From the NCBI GenBank assembly GCA_021783855.1, contig JAJXTL010000014.1:1-34628 (forward strand): a stretch of DNA of 34,628 nucleotides, given 5' to 3'. This DNA is from Pseudomonadota bacterium (GTDB lineage: Bacteria; Pseudomonadota; Gammaproteobacteria; Burkholderiales; Gallionellaceae). Position 1 is the stretch's first letter; every line of letters begins with the position of its first letter. The translations under genes and the position numbers were made by a program. The notes beneath the pieces are model-generated. The model had not been told where the DNA came from. It saw only the letters and a list, made by a program, of their open reading frames with translations, and ran no database searches. Of the stretch, positions 1 through 8,587 are shown piece by piece.

Positions 1-81
1 AATATTGAAAAACGTGGCATCGAGTGGAAGTTCACTCGGCAGGATGCCGAAACAAAAATGGCACGACATTATGTTTCGTAA
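1..81 (+). CDS. 3' end of a CDS, possibly an IS630-type transposase C-terminus
   Basis: An open frame enters from the left edge and stops at TAA (79-81), giving 26 residues. The tail contains IEWKFTRQDAETKMARHY. This fits the W-[KR]-F-T-x-x-D-A-x-x-K-[LM] pattern I associate with the C-terminal end of IS630-family DDE transposases. With only 26 residues the family is a suggestion; it could instead be the end of a sugar-biosynthesis gene preceding the glycosyltransferase. The next gene starts 3 bp downstream, so the two may be co-transcribed. Confidence 0.4.
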   Translation, partial: NIEKRGIEWKFTRQDAETKMARHYVS

Positions 82-84
82 TTA

Positions 85-1038
85 ATGAGTTCATATACTA
101 GTACAGGCCATTTAACTATGGGTAATTTAAAGCGTTTTGCCATCGTTTCTCATGATGCCGGTGGCGCTGAAATATTGGCAAGTTATGTCGCCCGGAATCT
201 GATTGCTTGTTGTTTTGTTTTGGCGGGGCCTGCGATTAATGTTTTCCAGAGGCGGTTTGGCCCAGTCGAAATTTGTACTTTGGACGAAGCTTTATCATCT
301 TGTAATGAAGTTTTGTGTGGTACCAGTTGGCAATCCGACTTGGAGTGGCGTGCAATTGAGCAAGCGAAGACGGCGGGAAAACGTGTCGTTGCCTTTCTGG
401 ATCATTGGGTAAACTACCCGGAGCGTTTTGTTCGTAACGGAGTTCAACACCTTCCGGATGAAATTTGGGTGGGTGATGAGAATGCGGAAAAACTGGTCAG
501 AGTGCACTTCCCCGATATTCCAGTCGTACTTGTTCCTAATCCCTATTTTATTGACATGCAGTTAGAAATTGCCAAACTCGGTGTGAAACAGCACGCGTTT
601 GATAAGAAGGGGAAAACGATATTGTTTGTCAGCGAAAATATTTCTGATCACGCCCGCCTGCGGTTTGGCGACGAACGATATTGGGGTTATACGGAATTTG
701 ATGCCATCGAATATCTTCTCAAAAATATCGATGCTCTTGAAGACCGTGTCGAGGAGGTTGTGATTCGTCCGCATCCTTCCGATGCCTCCGGGAAATATGA
801 ATTTTTTGTGGATTCGAGTGCTGGTTTTGTTCGGGTTGGCGGCAGCGAACCTTTGCTTAATGAAATTGCTGCGGCGGACATCATTGCAGGTTGCCAAAGT
901 ATGGCGATGGTGATCGGTTTGTTAGCTCAAAAAAGGGTGGTTAGTTGCATACCCCCCGGCGGTCCTGATTGTTGTCTCCCGCAAAAGCGGATTGAACAAC
1001 TCAAAGATAGGGTATCTGCATCAAAAAAGAGAGGCTGA
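85..1038 (+). CDS. GT-B-like glycosyltransferase / polysaccharide biosynthesis protein
   Basis: This 317-residue soluble protein has no signal peptide or membrane segment. Its N-terminus (SHDAGGAEILASY, about residues 23-35) looks like the first beta-strand and loop of a GT-B Rossmann fold. In the C-terminal half VIRPHPSD (about 229-236) and AGCQSMAMVIGLLAQKRVV (about 272-290) resemble the donor-binding half of capsule, sialyl- or glycerophospho-transferase-like enzymes. The role is inferred as transfer of a sugar to a surface glycan or to flagellin; I cannot name the family. No clear Shine-Dalgarno precedes ATG 85, and an internal ATG at 118 would remove 11 residues that look non-conserved. 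The gene is visibly AT-richer than the genes from 9 kb onward, hinting at horizontal acquisition. It converges on the TPR operon, ending 12 bp from it. Confidence 0.6.
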   Translation: MSSYTSTGHLTMGNLKRFAIVSHDAGGAEILASYVARNLIACCFVLAGPAINVFQRRFGPVEICTLDEALSSCNEVLCGTSWQSDLEWRAIEQAKTAGKRVVAFLDHWVNYPERFVRNGVQHLPDEIWVGDENAEKLVRVHFPDIPVVLVPNPYFIDMQLEIAKLGVKQHAFDKKGKTILFVSENISDHARLRFGDERYWGYTEFDAIEYLLKNIDALEDRVEEVVIRPHPSDASGKYEFFVDSSAGFVRVGGSEPLLNEIAAADIIAGCQSMAMVIGLLAQKRVVSCIPPGGPDCCLPQKRIEQLKDRVSASKKRG

Positions 1039-1050
1039 ATGGTGTATGTA

Positions 1051-3429
1051 TTATTCCCATACATGCAATTTCAACTGTTCAGAAATATACTCTATGGTTT
1101 CGTTCCACGTTTGGTTCCATTGACGGCTGAAGTAACGCAAGGTTGGGAACCAGGGGAAATATTCGGTGCCGTGGGAAAGCCAGGCAATGCCGTAGGTCAT
1201 TGCCCAGGTGTTGACGCCCAGTCCTGCTGTCAATGCATATATTGAAGTTGGCGCGGTAATCACTAAATCCAGCGCTCGGATTAGCGCCGCTGTCTCGTCC
1301 AGATCGTTGTACATATCCACTTCTGTAAAGTTGTGTAGTGGTACGCCGAAGCGTTGCCTTGCTTCATCCAGTTCTGCGCTGCATTCGTCGTACTGAAGGT
1401 TGATGAAATGCACGCCGGGTATAGTAAGGATCGGCCCCCACTGGTCGAGGGTGGTGCAGGACAGAGGACGCTCACCGGTCATCAGGCTGCTGCGCCAGCT
1501 GAAGCCGATTTTAGGGCCAGAGCCGAGTTCTGCCAGGCGTATCTTCCAGTAGGTGACGCGCGCAGGATCCGGTATCAGATAGGTGTTGTGATGCGGAAAA
1601 CTTGCCAGAGTCGGGCGCAGCCATTGCGCCAGAGATCCGGCAGCGCACTGATAATCAATACCAATTTGAGTGGCAGGATGAGGCGGGTCAGACTTGGCAA
1701 TCACTTGTGCATCGGGAAAAGAGCGGGTGAAAAGCGGCACGAGCTTGGGGGCGCATTCGATGATGCAGCGGTCAGCACGGGCAATGATCTCGGAAAACAG
1801 GCTGGCGAATATAATATCGTCCCCGACGCCTTGTTCACTCCAGAGCAGGATGGATTTGTCTGTCAGACTTTCTCCTGCCCAATACGGCAGTTGAGTAAAT
1901 CTCGTTCTGTCGATACAGGTGCGAAATTCGTGGTTCTCCCATCCCTCGGTCAGTTGCCCGCAAGCCAGTTGCGCATACCCCAGGTTGTATCGCGCCATTA
2001 TAGAGTCCGGTTTAAGCGTTAATGCCTGGCGGTAACTGGTTATCGCAGCTGCTGAATCCCCGCGTGTTTGCAGCGCATTCCCCAGGTTGTTGTGTGCGAT
2101 GACGAGATCAGGTTTGATCGCCAGAGCTTCGCGGCAGCTTGCAATTGCATCGTCAAGTTGTCCGAGTTCTTTGAGTATGCCGCCCAGATTACCATGTGCA
2201 TCGGCATAATCCGGTTTGAGTTCCAACGCACGATGGCAGCTTGCCAGTGCTTCGTCAAACTGGCCCAGATCGCGCAACGCAAATCCCAGATTACTATGGG
2301 CTTCAGCGTAGTCGGGTTTAATTGCAAGCGCACATCGATAGCAAGCCACCGCTTCATCCAATTTCCCGAGTTCTCTCAGGGTGGCGCCAAGATTGTTGTG
2401 AGCTTCAGAATAGTCCGGTTTAATCGCCAACGCGTCCCGGTAACATACTTCAGCTTCATTAAAACGACCCAGGTCTTTGAGTGTATTGCCCAGATTGTTG
2501 TGTGCCTGAGCAAAGGAGGGATTGATTTGTAGTGCTCGCCGATAACTGGCCTGTGCCTCATTCAGGCGACCCAATTGCCTCAGTGCAACCCCTAGATTGC
2601 AATGCGCATCGGTATTATCAGGTTTTATTTCTATCACCTGCCGAAAACTGCTCAGAGCCTCTTCAATGCGCCCCGATTCAAGCAGGATATTGCCCAGATT
2701 GTTGTGCGACTCAATGTCATCAGGGGCGAGCTCTGCCGCTTTTTGCATCGCCATCAGCGCGTCTGTATTCCGTCCAATTTGTCTGCATGCCGCACCCAAT
2801 GCCTTCCATCCATAGGGGTGAAATGGAAAGCGCTCAGTCATTTTTCGGGCGAGACCGGCAGCTTCTGCGTAGCGTCCTTTGCTGAACAGTACCGACAAGG
2901 TGTTCATTTCCTGGACGCTTGGATGCTTTTTTCGGTCAGTGGCGGGTTTCGCTTTTGCTTTTCTTTTGGTTCCTTTGGTTTTTTCAGTTACATCAGGTGC
3001 GATGACAGACATATCAACATCGGAAAATGCTACTGTCTGTTTGCTGCTTCCCAGTCGCAGTGCCAACGCATCGACTTCCTCACCCTCCAGGCCTTGCTGC
3101 CTGACTAGTGTCAGAATCTGCCTTGCATCCGCCAATTGGCTCGCCTGAATCAGCGCGTCGATGTAACTGATCCAGTATTGTCCTTTTGTCGCATCTGCAT
3201 TCAGTGCCGCCAGAAAATGGGGCAGGGCTGCGGAAGGCTGGCTTATCTGCACCAGTAATACGCCCAGATTATGGTTGGCATCAGGCTGATCCGGATCAAC
3301 TTGTAAAATAGCACGATACAGATCTTCAGCTCCCTGCAACGATCCTGCCTGATGCTGAGCAACTGCCTGTTGTAAAGCATGTTCTATTTTCAGCGTAAGT
3401 GCTTGTTGCAAGGTATACTCAATAGTCAT
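1051..3429 (-). CDS. TPR protein with C-terminal GT9/GT-B-like glycosyltransferase domain (paralogue 1)
   Basis: I choose ATG 3429 (792 residues), not the longer frame to 3468, because this ATG overlaps the TGA of the upstream paralogue as ATGA, which suggests translational coupling. Order: an N-terminal TPR block (about 15-115), a Lys-rich linker (about 145-170), eight consecutive 34-residue TPRs with the NNLG...LG..DEA...Y..AL..KPD pattern (about 205-475), a capping repeat, then EGWENHEFR (about 495) and a GT9-like domain with EQGVGDDIIFA (about 530), GFSWRSS and DLVITAPTSIYALTAGLG. This layout is known from bacterial TPR-glycosyltransferases, some of which act on flagellin. It is cytoplasmic by lack of a signal peptide. 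Acceptor and donor are unknown. It is the last gene of the - strand run and has the fewest repeats of the three paralogues. Confidence 0.8.
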   Translation of the reverse strand: MTIEYTLQQALTLKIEHALQQAVAQHQAGSLQGAEDLYRAILQVDPDQPDANHNLGVLLVQISQPSAALPHFLAALNADATKGQYWISYIDALIQASQLADARQILTLVRQQGLEGEEVDALALRLGSSKQTVAFSDVDMSVIAPDVTEKTKGTKRKAKAKPATDRKKHPSVQEMNTLSVLFSKGRYAEAAGLARKMTERFPFHPYGWKALGAACRQIGRNTDALMAMQKAAELAPDDIESHNNLGNILLESGRIEEALSSFRQVIEIKPDNTDAHCNLGVALRQLGRLNEAQASYRRALQINPSFAQAHNNLGNTLKDLGRFNEAEVCYRDALAIKPDYSEAHNNLGATLRELGKLDEAVACYRCALAIKPDYAEAHSNLGFALRDLGQFDEALASCHRALELKPDYADAHGNLGGILKELGQLDDAIASCREALAIKPDLVIAHNNLGNALQTRGDSAAAITSYRQALTLKPDSIMARYNLGYAQLACGQLTEGWENHEFRTCIDRTRFTQLPYWAGESLTDKSILLWSEQGVGDDIIFASLFSEIIARADRCIIECAPKLVPLFTRSFPDAQVIAKSDPPHPATQIGIDYQCAAGSLAQWLRPTLASFPHHNTYLIPDPARVTYWKIRLAELGSGPKIGFSWRSSLMTGERPLSCTTLDQWGPILTIPGVHFINLQYDECSAELDEARQRFGVPLHNFTEVDMYNDLDETAALIRALDLVITAPTSIYALTAGLGVNTWAMTYGIAWLSHGTEYFPWFPTLRYFSRQWNQTWNETIEYISEQLKLHVWE

Positions 3430-5936
3430 TTTTGGCGATTTGCAGGTCTTTTGGATTGAGATTCCCATACATGCGATTTCAACTGCTCAGAAATGTGCTC
3501 TATGGTTTTGTTCCATGTTTGATTCCATTGTCGGCTGAAGTAACGTAAGGTTGGAAACCAGGGGAAATGTTCGGTGCCGTGGGAAAGCCAGGCAATGCCG
3601 TAGGTCATTGCCCAGGTGTTGACGCCCAGTCCTGCTGTCAATGCATATATTGAAGTTGGCGCGGTAATCACCAAATCCAGTGCCTGGATTAGCGCCGCTG
3701 TCTCGTCCAGATCGTTGTACATATTCACTTCAGTAAAATTGTGCATGGGTATGCCGAATTTATTGCGTGCATCATCCAGTTCGGCACTGCATTCGTCGTA
3801 TTGAAGGTTGATAAAGTGTACGCCCGGCTGAGTAAAGATAGGGCCCCATTGATCGAGTGTTGTGCAGGATAAAGATCGTTCGCCGGTGATGATGCTGCTG
3901 CGCCAGGAGAAACCAATTTTAGGTCCCGGTCCGAGTTCGGCGAAGCGTGCTTTCCAGTATGCGACACGGTTTTGATCAGAGATCAGAAAAGAATTTTGAG
4001 GTGGGAAACTGGCAATGTTTGGTCGTAGCCATTGTGCAAGTGATCCTGCTGCACATTGATAATCGAATCCCATTTGAGTGGCAATATGTGGCGGATTTAA
4101 TTTGGGTACAACTTGCGCTTCGGGAAATGAACGAGTGAAAAGCGAAACGAGTTTAACAGCGCATTCGATGACACAGTGACCTGCTTGAGCTATGATTTCG
4201 GCATACTGGCTGGCGAATATGAGTTCATCACCGACTCCTTGTTCACCCCAGATCAAGATGTGTTTGCCAGCCAGATTTTCACCAGCCCAACAGGTGTAGC
4301 GGGCAAATCGTTTTCTGTCGATACTGGTGCGAAATTCGTGATTTTTCCAGCCTTCAGTCAACTGGCCACAGGATAGCTGGGCAAATCCTAGGTTCATCCG
4401 GGCTGCCTGAAAATCCGGTTTTAAGGCTAATGCCTGACGGAAGCAGACTATCGCTGCTTCAAATTCGCCCTGGACTTTAAGTATAGTGCCTAGATTGCTG
4501 TATGCATTGAAGTAATTTGGATCAATCTCGATTCCTTTTCGGCAGCTCTCAATTGCATCGTCGAGTTGTCCCAGTTCCTTTTGTACGCCAGCCATATTGC
4601 TATACGCCCCGGCAAAGGCGGAGTTCAGCGTTATCGCATGGCGACACCATGTCATTGCCTCATCGAGTTGTCCGAGCTCTCGCAGTGTGCCGCCGAGATT
4701 GCTGCTTGCTTCAGCAAAATCGGGTTTGATTTGTAACGCTCGCCGGAAGCTTGATGCCGCTTCGTCAAGTTTGCCAAGATCACGGAAAAGTCCGCCCAAA
4801 TTATTGCACGCATCGGCATAGACTGGGTTGATCGCGACTGCACGACGACCGCTTTCAACTGCTTCGTCCAGTCGACCGAGCGCTTTGAGCGTGACGCTAA
4901 GATTGTTGTAAGCTTCCGCAAAATTCGGATTGATTCGCAGTATTCGCCGAAAGTTGGTTTCAGCTTCATTCAATTTACCTGATTCAAGCAGCATGTTGCC
5001 TAAGTTGTTTAGTACTTCTACATAATCCTGCTTGAGCTGCAGCGCTCTGTGGTAGCTGGATTCGGCCTCATTGAGTCGTCCCTGATTCCTGAGGTTATTG
5101 CCCAGATTGCAGTGAACTTCAGCGTACGCAGGTTTGATTTGCAGCACTCGCCGGTAACTACGTTCCGCTTCTTCCAATCGTCCAATCTCATGCAGAATAT
5201 TGCCCAGATTGTTATGCACATCAATGTCGCCGGGGAGTAGTTCTACCGCTTTTTGCATTGGTGCTAAAGCATCTGTATTTTTCCCCATCTGCATGAATGC
5301 GATACCTAATGCCTTCCATCCTAGTCCGCTATAAGGAAAACGCTCTGTCATTTCTTGTGCGAGAGGGACGGCTTCCGTGTATTTTCCCTTGCTCAGGAGT
5401 GTAGAGAGTATGTTTATTTCCCGGGTGTTTGGTTGTTTTTTTCGGTTAGTAGTGGATTGAACTTTGGGCGCTGCTTTTCTTTTCAAAACTATTGGAGCCG
5501 TGTCAGGCTCATCAAGGGTTGCATTGGAAAGTTCTGGCGTGCTGCTTCCCAATTGCTGTATCAGTGTATCGACTTCGCGCCCTTCCAACCCTTGCTGTCT
5601 GGCTAGCGCCAGCACTTGTCGTGCATCTTCTGGCTGGCCTGTCTGAACCAACGCGTTAATGTAACTTGTCCAGTATTGGCCTCGTGTTGGATCGGCATTC
5701 AACGCAGTCAGGAAGTAGTGCAGGGCGTTGGCGGGCTGTTTCTTTTGAGTCGCCAGGACACCCAGATTGTGGTTGGCATCGGGATGATTTGCGTCGAGTG
5801 TTAAAATAGCTTGGTAAAGCGCTTCAGCTACCTGTAACTGCCCCGCCTGATGCTGAGCAACGGCCTGTTGTAGCGCTCGCTCTATTTCAAGCAGGATGGT
5901 TTGTTGCAATGACGCGTCCGAGGTTTTGTTTACCAT
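3426..5936 (-). CDS. TPR protein with C-terminal GT9/GT-B-like glycosyltransferase domain (paralogue 2)
   Basis: This 836-residue protein has the same architecture as its neighbours: an N-terminal TPR pair, a basic linker (about 165-175), nine full 34-residue TPRs plus a cap, then EGWKNHEFR (about 527) and a GT9-like domain with GEQGVGDELIFASQYAEII. The start ATG overlaps the stop of paralogue 3 by 7 bp, and its own TGA overlaps the start of paralogue 1 by 4 bp, so the three are almost certainly one transcript. The last 100 or so residues are nearly identical to paralogue 1, and a 102-bp DNA block is identical, pointing to recent duplication or gene conversion. The protein ends with a short basic extension (SQSKRPANRQK) absent from paralogue 1. 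The function is inferred to be protein or surface glycosylation. Confidence 0.8.
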   Translation of the reverse strand: MVNKTSDASLQQTILLEIERALQQAVAQHQAGQLQVAEALYQAILTLDANHPDANHNLGVLATQKKQPANALHYFLTALNADPTRGQYWTSYINALVQTGQPEDARQVLALARQQGLEGREVDTLIQQLGSSTPELSNATLDEPDTAPIVLKRKAAPKVQSTTNRKKQPNTREINILSTLLSKGKYTEAVPLAQEMTERFPYSGLGWKALGIAFMQMGKNTDALAPMQKAVELLPGDIDVHNNLGNILHEIGRLEEAERSYRRVLQIKPAYAEVHCNLGNNLRNQGRLNEAESSYHRALQLKQDYVEVLNNLGNMLLESGKLNEAETNFRRILRINPNFAEAYNNLSVTLKALGRLDEAVESGRRAVAINPVYADACNNLGGLFRDLGKLDEAASSFRRALQIKPDFAEASSNLGGTLRELGQLDEAMTWCRHAITLNSAFAGAYSNMAGVQKELGQLDDAIESCRKGIEIDPNYFNAYSNLGTILKVQGEFEAAIVCFRQALALKPDFQAARMNLGFAQLSCGQLTEGWKNHEFRTSIDRKRFARYTCWAGENLAGKHILIWGEQGVGDELIFASQYAEIIAQAGHCVIECAVKLVSLFTRSFPEAQVVPKLNPPHIATQMGFDYQCAAGSLAQWLRPNIASFPPQNSFLISDQNRVAYWKARFAELGPGPKIGFSWRSSIITGERSLSCTTLDQWGPIFTQPGVHFINLQYDECSAELDDARNKFGIPMHNFTEVNMYNDLDETAALIQALDLVITAPTSIYALTAGLGVNTWAMTYGIAWLSHGTEHFPWFPTLRYFSRQWNQTWNKTIEHISEQLKSHVWESQSKRPANRQK

Positions 5937-8521
5937 TTTGTATTAATTGGTTTGTCTGCGTAATGATGCAATTGCTCGGCAACGCGCTCTATGATTTCGT
6001 CCCAAGTCTTTTTCCATGGACGGGTAAAATAATGCATTGTTGGATACCAGGGAACATGGTCATTTCCAAGGGATACCCAGGAAATCCCATAGACCATAAC
6101 CCAGGTATTAATTCCCAGCGCTGCTGCTACGGAAATTACTGCGGTCGGCGCGGAAATGACCATATCCAGTGCAGCTATCAACGCTGCCGTTTCGTCCATG
6201 TCGTTGTACATATCCACTTCAGGAAAATTGTGCAGCGGCACGCCGAATTTTGCTCTCGCTTCATTCAGTTCAGCCGCGCATTCGTCGTATTGCAGGTTGA
6301 TGAAATGTATATTTGGTTGAGTAAAGATTGGGCCCCATTGATCCAGCGTGGTGTAGTGCAGGGTGCGCTCGCCTGTTTGCAGACCGCTACGCCAGCAGAA
6401 ACCTATTTTAGGCCCCGGCCCCAGTTCCGCAAGACGAGTTTTCCAGTAGGCTACGCGCGCAGGGTTCGGTATTAGAAAGCTGTTTTGCTGCGGGAAGCTT
6501 GCTAGGTTGGGGCGCAGCCATTGTGCGAGCGATCCGGCATGACATCGATAATCGAAGCCGTTCATCAGGGTTGCAGGATGTGGCGGATTGAGTTTGGGCA
6601 CCATTCGCGCTTCAGGAAATGAGCGGCTGAATAACGGGACGAGCTTGGCCGTGCATTCGATGACGCAGCGATCAGCTTGAGCGATGATTTCTGCATATTG
6701 GCTGGCGAACATGATTTCATCACCTATGCCTTGTTCACAAGAGATCAACATGGTCTTGCCATGCAGACTCTCTCCTGCCCAATAGGTCAGATGGGGAAAT
6801 CGCTTTCTATCCAGATCGGCACGAAATTCGTGGTTTCTCCAACCTTCTGTTAGCTTGCCGCAAGAGAGTTGCGCAAATCCTAGATTCATCCGGGCTTCCC
6901 GGAATGTCGGTTTGAGTTCCAAAGTTCGAAGGTGGCAATCTATGGCTGCATCAAAATTGCCTTTTGCCTGGAGTACGATACCCAAGTTGCTGTGTGCATC
7001 GACAGCTTCTGGTTTAATTTCTAAAGCTCGGCGGCAACTTGCTTCTGCTTCGTCAAGTTTTCCGAGTTCTTTTAGAGCACCGCCCAAGTTGCTGTATGCA
7101 TCAGCATAATCGGGTTGTATCTGTAGCGCTTTATTACATCTTTCAACGGCTTCATTCAAATGGCCTTGTATACGCAGCAGGCCGCCCAGGTTATTGCTTG
7201 CCTCGGAAAACTCAGGTTTAAGCTCCAGCGCACGGCGGAAACTTAGCACCGCTTCATCGAGCTTGCCAACCTCTCGCAGAGCCGCACCCAGATTGCCGTG
7301 CGCTTCGGCATAACCGGGTTTAATCGCAACGGCCTGGCGGCAACTTGCTACTGCTTCATCCAGTCTGCCCAGCTCCTTGAGTGTGACGGCAAGATTGTTG
7401 TAGGCCTCTACAAAATTGGGGTCCAGCTGTAATACGTGTCGGTAGCTGGTTTCGGCCTCCAGAAGTTTGCCTTGACTTCTAAGGTTGTTGCCAAGATTGC
7501 AATGCGCTGCCGTAAAATTGGGCTTAAGTTGAATTGCTCGTCGGAAGCTGGCTTCTGCCTCGTCAAGGCGACCCAGTTCCCAGAGTGTGTTGCCTAAATT
7601 ATTGTGAGCCTCGGCATAATTCGGATTGCTCAGTAGCGCCTTCTTATAGCTCTCTTCGGCCTCCTCCAGTCTTCTCTGATTCAGAAGGTTGTTGCCCAGA
7701 TTGCTGAGACCCTCTGCATGTGCTGGGATTATTTGCAGGATACGCCGGTAACTGAGCTCAGCTTCTTTTAATTGCCCCATATCATTCAGCGCATTGCCCA
7801 GATAATTGTGCACTCCGATGTCATCAGGCAATAGTTCTGCTGCTTTTTGTAACGGAGCAACCGCATCCGGGATTTTTCCGGTCTGAATGAATGCGATACC
7901 CAATGCTTTCCAGCCTTGACCGTGCATAGGGTAAAGCTCTGTCATTTTTTGAGCAAGGGGGAGAGCCTCTGCATATCTGCCCTTGTTGAACAGCACAGAG
8001 AGTGCATTTATTTTCTGTGGAGTAGGGTATTTTTTTGGGCTCAGGATAGGTTTGATTTTTTTTGAATTTTTTTGTAATGCGTTTGAAGTGCTGGTCGAAT
8101 CCTGAGTGGATTCTGGCGTTTCTGGCGTCTGTATGCTACTTTTCAGGCGTAACGCCAGCGCATCGACATCATCCCCTTGCAATCCTTGTTGCCTGGCCAG
8201 TGCCAGTACTTGTCGCGCATCCTCTGCCTGGCCTGCCTGAAACAGCGCGTCTATGTAACTTATCCAGTATTGTCCCCGCGCAGGATCGGCATTCAGTGCC
8301 GCCATAAAATAGGGCAGGCTGGCTGATGGCTGGTTTTTCTGCACAGCCAAAATACCCAAATTGTGGTTGGCATCCGGATGATTCGGATTGAGTTGCAAAA
8401 TAGCCAGATAAAGCTCTTCGGCGAGTTGCAATCCACCCGCCTGATGTTGAGCTGCTGCCAGTTGTAAAGCGCGCTCTATTTCCAGCTGTATGTTTTGTTG
8501 TAATGAAGGATCCAGAGGCAT
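5930..8521 (-). CDS. TPR protein with C-terminal GT9/GT-B-like glycosyltransferase domain (paralogue 3, first in operon)
   Basis: This is the longest paralogue, 863 residues. It opens with MPLDPSLQQNIQLEIERALQ, then has a TPR block, a Ser/Thr/Lys-rich linker (about 130-165), ten full 34-residue TPRs plus a cap, EGWRNHEFR (about 558) and a GT9-like domain with EQGIGDEIMFASQYAEII and MVISAPTAVISVAAALG. Its catalytic half is clearly more divergent from the other two than they are from each other, so it is either an older copy or has a different substrate. It lies 66 bp downstream of ycgR with no obvious intrinsic terminator between, so it may be read from the flagellar transcript. I see no strong Shine-Dalgarno before ATG 8521. 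An O-GlcNAc-transferase-like role is conceivable, but the C-terminal domain looks more like GT9 than GT41. Confidence 0.8.
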   Translation of the reverse strand: MPLDPSLQQNIQLEIERALQLAAAQHQAGGLQLAEELYLAILQLNPNHPDANHNLGILAVQKNQPSASLPYFMAALNADPARGQYWISYIDALFQAGQAEDARQVLALARQQGLQGDDVDALALRLKSSIQTPETPESTQDSTSTSNALQKNSKKIKPILSPKKYPTPQKINALSVLFNKGRYAEALPLAQKMTELYPMHGQGWKALGIAFIQTGKIPDAVAPLQKAAELLPDDIGVHNYLGNALNDMGQLKEAELSYRRILQIIPAHAEGLSNLGNNLLNQRRLEEAEESYKKALLSNPNYAEAHNNLGNTLWELGRLDEAEASFRRAIQLKPNFTAAHCNLGNNLRSQGKLLEAETSYRHVLQLDPNFVEAYNNLAVTLKELGRLDEAVASCRQAVAIKPGYAEAHGNLGAALREVGKLDEAVLSFRRALELKPEFSEASNNLGGLLRIQGHLNEAVERCNKALQIQPDYADAYSNLGGALKELGKLDEAEASCRRALEIKPEAVDAHSNLGIVLQAKGNFDAAIDCHLRTLELKPTFREARMNLGFAQLSCGKLTEGWRNHEFRADLDRKRFPHLTYWAGESLHGKTMLISCEQGIGDEIMFASQYAEIIAQADRCVIECTAKLVPLFSRSFPEARMVPKLNPPHPATLMNGFDYRCHAGSLAQWLRPNLASFPQQNSFLIPNPARVAYWKTRLAELGPGPKIGFCWRSGLQTGERTLHYTTLDQWGPIFTQPNIHFINLQYDECAAELNEARAKFGVPLHNFPEVDMYNDMDETAALIAALDMVISAPTAVISVAAALGINTWVMVYGISWVSLGNDHVPWYPTMHYFTRPWKKTWDEIIERVAEQLHHYADKPINTKW

Positions 8522-8587
8522 TTGTCGGCTACTTGTTGGTTAACTTCACGTGATTCAATCTTCATGTTTTTGGCTAACGACTGGTTC

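Noticed and set aside
3430..3468. 13-codon upstream extension of TPR paralogue 1
   Set aside because: It overlaps the end of paralogue 2 more deeply, while ATG 3429 gives the ATGA coupling seen elsewhere in the window.
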